From positions 1-6,479 of the forward strand of contig CAMLHT010000223.1 of assembly GCA_946479895.1 (NCBI GenBank): a DNA stretch of 6,479 nucleotides. The letters run 5' to 3'. Of the stretch, positions 5,648 to 6,479 are shown piece after piece; position 1 is the stretch's first letter, and the number at the start of each line of letters is the position of its first letter. Origin of the DNA: an uncultured Gemmatimonadota bacterium. GTDB taxonomy: Bacteria; Gemmatimonadota; Gemmatimonadetes; Gemmatimonadales; Gemmatimonadaceae. The notes beneath the pieces were generated by a model that was not told where the DNA came from, made no database searches, and saw only the letters and a list, made by a program, of their open reading frames with translations. Both the position numbers and the translations under genes were made by a program.

Positions 5648-6479
5648 ATGGCTACTCAAACCCTTCCCGAGGCCCAGGTGGCCCACGACACGTTCCCGAT
5701 CAACGGAACGGACTACGTCGAGTTCTACGTAGGAAACGCGAAGCAGGCCGCGCATTACTACCAGTCGGCCTTCGGCTTCCAGATGGTCGCCTACCGCGGC
5801 CCCGAGACCGGCACGCGCGACCGCGCGAGCTTCCTGATGCAGCAGGGGAAGATCCGGCTCGTGCTGACGACCCCGCTTTCCGGCGAGGGCCCGATCGCCG
5901 ACCACGTGCGGAAGCATGGGGACGGCGTCCGCGACCTGGCCCTGTGGGTCGATGACGCGCGCGACGCGCACGCGAAGGCCGTGGAGCGGGGCGCGAAGTC
6001 CGTGCGGGAGCCCGAGGTCCTGAAGGACAAGGACGGCGAGGTGGTGATCGCGGCGATCGCGATCTACGGTGACACGATCCACTCGCTCGTCGAGCGCCGG
6101 AACTACAACGGCCTGTTCATGCCGGGCTTCGCGCCGCGCTCGAATCCGCACTTCGCCCCGAAGGACGTCGGCCTCAAGTACGTCGACCATTGCGTCGGCA
6201 ACGTCGAGCTCGGGAAGATGAACGTGTGGGTGAAGTTCTACGAGCACGTGATGGGCTTCAAGAACCTCATCTCGTTCGACGACGAGGACATCTCGACGGA
6301 GTACTCCTCGCTGATGTCGAAGGTGATGTCGAATGGCAACGAGCGGATCAAGTTCCCGATCAACGAGCCGGCGAGCGGGAAGAAGAAGTCGCAGATCGAG
6401 GAGTACCTGGACTTCTATGGCGGGCCGGGCGTCCAGCACCTGGCCCTGGCCACCGACGACATCCTGAAGACGGTGACCG
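5648..6479 (+). CDS. hppD: 4-hydroxyphenylpyruvate dioxygenase, 3'-truncated by window end
   Basis: These 277 codons and one base are read from ATG at 5648 and stay open to the window edge. The complete enzyme is usually about 350-380 residues. It is a non-haem Fe(II) dioxygenase that turns 4-hydroxyphenylpyruvate and O2 into homogentisate and CO2, the committing step of tyrosine breakdown. The N-terminal vicinal-oxygen-chelate domain starts at NGTDYVEFYVGN (about 19-30). The catalytic domain starts near KYVDHCVGNV, where His181 is the first iron ligand. It continues through PINEPA (237-242) and EEYLDFYGGPGVQHLAL, where His264 is the second ligand. The third ligand, a C-terminal glutamate, and the C-terminal gating helix lie beyond the window. 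The N-terminal extension MATQTLPEAQVAHDTF is typical in length. No frameshift is seen. It follows aacS by 61 bases in the same direction, joining the entry step of the homogentisate pathway to activation of its product acetoacetate. The homogentisate-specific enzymes may follow downstream. Confidence 0.95.
   Translation, partial: MATQTLPEAQVAHDTFPINGTDYVEFYVGNAKQAAHYYQSAFGFQMVAYRGPETGTRDRASFLMQQGKIRLVLTTPLSGEGPIADHVRKHGDGVRDLALWVDDARDAHAKAVERGAKSVREPEVLKDKDGEVVIAAIAIYGDTIHSLVERRNYNGLFMPGFAPRSNPHFAPKDVGLKYVDHCVGNVELGKMNVWVKFYEHVMGFKNLISFDDEDISTEYSSLMSKVMSNGNERIKFPINEPASGKKKSQIEEYLDFYGGPGVQHLALATDDILKTVT

Noticed and set aside
5558..6439. A long minus-strand open frame of 293 codons opposite hppD
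   Set aside because: It is antisense to a clear dioxygenase gene. It arises because stop codons are rare in GC-rich DNA, and its translation is Arg/Val/Leu/His-rich with no recognisable domain.

Overview
This 6.5 kb window is very GC-rich bacterial chromosome with five protein-coding genes, all on the plus strand. Two genes are cut by the window edges. The combination of high GC, two neighbouring secreted zinc peptidases, aerobic aromatic amino-acid catabolism, and dispersed short palindromes ending in GGGATGAC suggests a heterotrophic soil or sediment bacterium. I would place it in Gemmatimonadota first and Acidobacteriota second. This placement is inference from general familiarity with these features. 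There is no rRNA or other marker gene here to confirm it.

Layout: (1) positions 3-998 hold the C-terminal part of a HELQH zinc metallopeptidase. (2) Positions 999-1126 are a repeat-rich spacer with a 53-nt REP-like palindrome and a second direct half-unit. (3) Positions 1127-2887 encode a secreted M28-family aminopeptidase or carboxypeptidase with all five zinc ligands and an unusual Gly-rich insert. (4) Positions 2888-3136 hold a two-tier concentric inverted repeat of about 100 nt, whose inner stem is the likely terminator, and then a tandem heptanucleotide repeat. (5) Positions 3137-3607 encode a cytosolic PEBP/YbhB-like protein that overlaps the next gene by ATGA. (6) Positions 3604-5586 encode acetoacetyl-CoA synthetase. 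(7) Positions 5587-5647 are a short spacer with a candidate promoter. (8) Positions 5648-6479 encode 4-hydroxyphenylpyruvate dioxygenase, cut off by the window end.

The right half makes metabolic sense. 4-hydroxyphenylpyruvate dioxygenase opens the homogentisate route of tyrosine and phenylalanine breakdown, which ends in fumarate and free acetoacetate. Acetoacetyl-CoA synthetase activates that acetoacetate for thiolysis to acetyl-CoA. The first and last reactions of the route are therefore adjacent, with none of the intermediate enzymes visible here. The two exported peptidases upstream could supply amino acids, but a strong hairpin separates them from the catabolic genes, so a shared operon is unlikely.

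No defence system, prophage, insertion sequence, CRISPR array, tRNA or rRNA was seen. The coding content is ordinary. The less expected material is in the three intergenic spacers.
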